Origin: Candidatus Rifleibacteriota bacterium
GTDB taxonomy: Bacteria > Muiribacteriota > Ozemobacteria > Ozemobacterales > Ozemobacteraceae
NCBI GenBank assembly: GCA_015233155.1
Contig: JADFYG010000019.1
Span: 23,081-87,080, forward strand
Direction of reading: 5' to 3'
Length of the DNA stretch: 64,000 bases
Shown here: one piece after another, positions 63,701 to 64,000 of the stretch
How the letters are laid out: every line of letters starts with the position of its first letter
Position numbering within the stretch: position 1 is the stretch's first letter
Program-made: the position numbers and the translations under genes
The notes under the pieces: model-generated
The model's input: only the letters and a program-made list of their open reading frames with translations
What the model was told of the DNA's origin: nothing
The model's database searches: none

Positions 63701-63939
63701 GGAATTGCTGGAAAATAACCATTAATTCCCGATGTGGATTGCGTAACAATCGCCGGTATGGTTGCACAACTGGTCAGATAACAGATATTGTGAGATTGAC
63801 TATTGTCAATGGAAACGGCAGATCTTGAGTTTCTGGAAAAAGTGATTCCCAGAAGATTACAACTCGCTGCCGACAATCTAGGCTCAATTGAAGCATCGGC
63901 AACCAACCCTATTTGGAATTCTGGCCTCACGAAAAGCAT
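60796..63939 (-). CDS. Large beta-propeller/Kelch-repeat protein
   Basis: A 1047-residue protein. Residues ~40-260 look like a first propeller-type region, then a Pro/Thr linker (PAPTPTPTPIPTPT), further beta-rich segments, and Kelch repeats in the last ~330 residues (AFAACQFQGKIYIFGG, GAAFGGKMYLFGG). It is probably extracellular, but no signal peptide is visible after the ATG at 63939, and an in-frame stop lies at 63952-63954, so the true N-terminus may involve a frameshift or lie elsewhere. Role unknown; Kelch propellers usually mediate binding. Confidence 0.8.
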   Translation of the reverse strand: MLFVRPEFQIGLVADASIEPRLSAASCNLLGITFSRNSRSAVSIDNSQSHNICYLTSCATIPAIVTQSTSGINGYFPAIPPNNQNVYWTTNSNSLSYLNVNKLTTGGYPNNVIPNTISFDTGFHSMGIATRRFPMIYVGTSDGTANNGSLEVIDGGTKHIWKSLSLSTRPDALCVNRLGDIVWVGDKTSDKAEKVDVFQTNSTWSNVFNMFVGGGTVDKICGITYDTNDTLFVTGHTNLQTDMVDNDLPAPIPAPTPTPTPIPTPTTLPPDSDLNNGAFTIPFHHSNRMITSYLPDKTPSPPAFGGLRITSSADCWNYPADLIMDSNWPNHLCSAIALSPDDGLLAIHSPDSNGKQMVYVYDLSGDWPPKNPTLGKYSYQRFNKTCPDLTSMSPVPNPLLPCPFDNPFSNAGEHIGFSFNGDSFFDQKVLRCFMEFDFGAGSQWNIFGASQNGIRIAVGTQNVGFTAPGVPVPIAGSSPGSDPPWSTHTLQGYETTNFSPSAKDKIWWEWYDIGGGVDRGALLFKPISLPSITQTNPFPAGFSIPHRSTMAVSAFPFLFDTSLPANTPPFGFNFHSKPNLIYATDTGSLNTVPMDNVRLQFSRNGEWLFILNKRLNKINARHLFNRTSSLTDLQWTIPATDPGFNVADFCLSPDGGHLWVTANLIDANGVISADGSKVYALSVGNELDPDFFTLQNPVVKLSKPALSINAQQNYPNHHVCRKINDLPTNGLWAAQAVNFKQKIYVISGLYKDSTPNEYAATSDVQIFDPMTNSFDPTPLTIAKPFGEGGATVLDDMIITYGGVNGSNAPGDFQNNVQRYWPDGGDTFFNGISTDYSNVESGGARWLSMATLDGFIYSFNGYTFGGTYSGKIGSIGCPRQDFPPTVQMSKWVTVNGSVIPPNFGGQAIRCRDNDNQDKIFYIGGWNGPTSPHISNTNFCFDPRNNLITPKAPCSFPRAAFAACQFQGKIYIFGGSNDFTTLANQDSGSLASVECYDPNVGPNGTWTSLPSLPQPINSLAGAAFGGKMYLFGGRDSSHNILTDIYEYEL

Positions 63940-64000
63940 TGGCCGGACTAATCATAGTCGTCCTTGTCATGGGCTTCATGATGGCCGTTTCGACGAGTAA

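Noticed and set aside
63803..64000. Plus-strand frames near the right edge, one with a hydrophobic stretch that resembles a membrane segment
   Set aside because: No start signal; the stretch is antisense to the start of the Kelch gene, so I could not separate it from chance.

Overview
The window is a stretch of bacterial chromosome of moderate GC (by eye, not computed), densely coded on both strands. I see no tRNA, rRNA, CRISPR array or insertion sequence. Unusually many very large TPR and HEAT repeat proteins, together with a GlgM/GlgE alpha-glucan pathway, a chemotaxis cluster, type IV pilus-type ATPase parts and signs of a Gram-negative envelope (RseP, LysM/beta-barrel protein), suggest a little-studied candidate phylum. 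Riflebacteria or Wallbacteria are possibilities, but this is inference and the sequence alone does not settle it.

Left part (1-17,800, mostly minus strand): a small plus-strand ORF, an exported gingipain-like C25 peptidase, a four-TM holin-like protein, pgpA-pgsA-rimO (overlapping genes), two giant TPR proteins (1535 and 1613 aa) and ftsK, whose stop lies 3 nt before the second TPR gene. Centre-left (18,000-30,000): efp with an atypical tip loop, exported low-complexity proteins including one with a zinc ribbon, trmL, an fmdB-type protein, and two convergent HEAT-repeat fusions: a HEAT-adenylate cyclase and a HEAT-PilT ATPase. Then pncB.

Centre (30,100-37,620, plus strand): a translation/envelope operon rpsB-tsf-pyrH-frr-[ferredoxin]-uppS-cdsA-rseP-cvpA. 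The 59-aa ferredoxin is an unusual insertion, and dxr, often found between cdsA and rseP, is absent. It is followed by a STAS-like/HDOD protein and a REP-like inverted repeat.

Chemotaxis block (39,130-46,706, minus strand): degenerate receiver, cheA with two HPt domains, cheW, cheR, cheB, cheY, cheD and a receiver-CheX fusion phosphatase. No receptor gene is in the window. With the HEAT-PilT and HEAT-cyclase genes it hints at pilus- or second-messenger-linked taxis (inference).

Right part (46,800-64,000): an exported LysM/beta-barrel protein, a histone-deacetylase-fold protein lacking two zinc ligands, a nucleoside phosphorylase, a Lys-rich exported protein, and the DUF1015-glgM-glgE operon for alpha-1,4-glucan synthesis via maltose-1-phosphate. 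Then come exported proteins with GspC/secretin-like and PrcB-like features, a left-handed beta-helix protein, a Uma2 nuclease-fold protein and a 1047-aa Kelch/beta-propeller protein near the window edge. Several intergenic gaps here carry long hairpins or widespread dispersed motifs.
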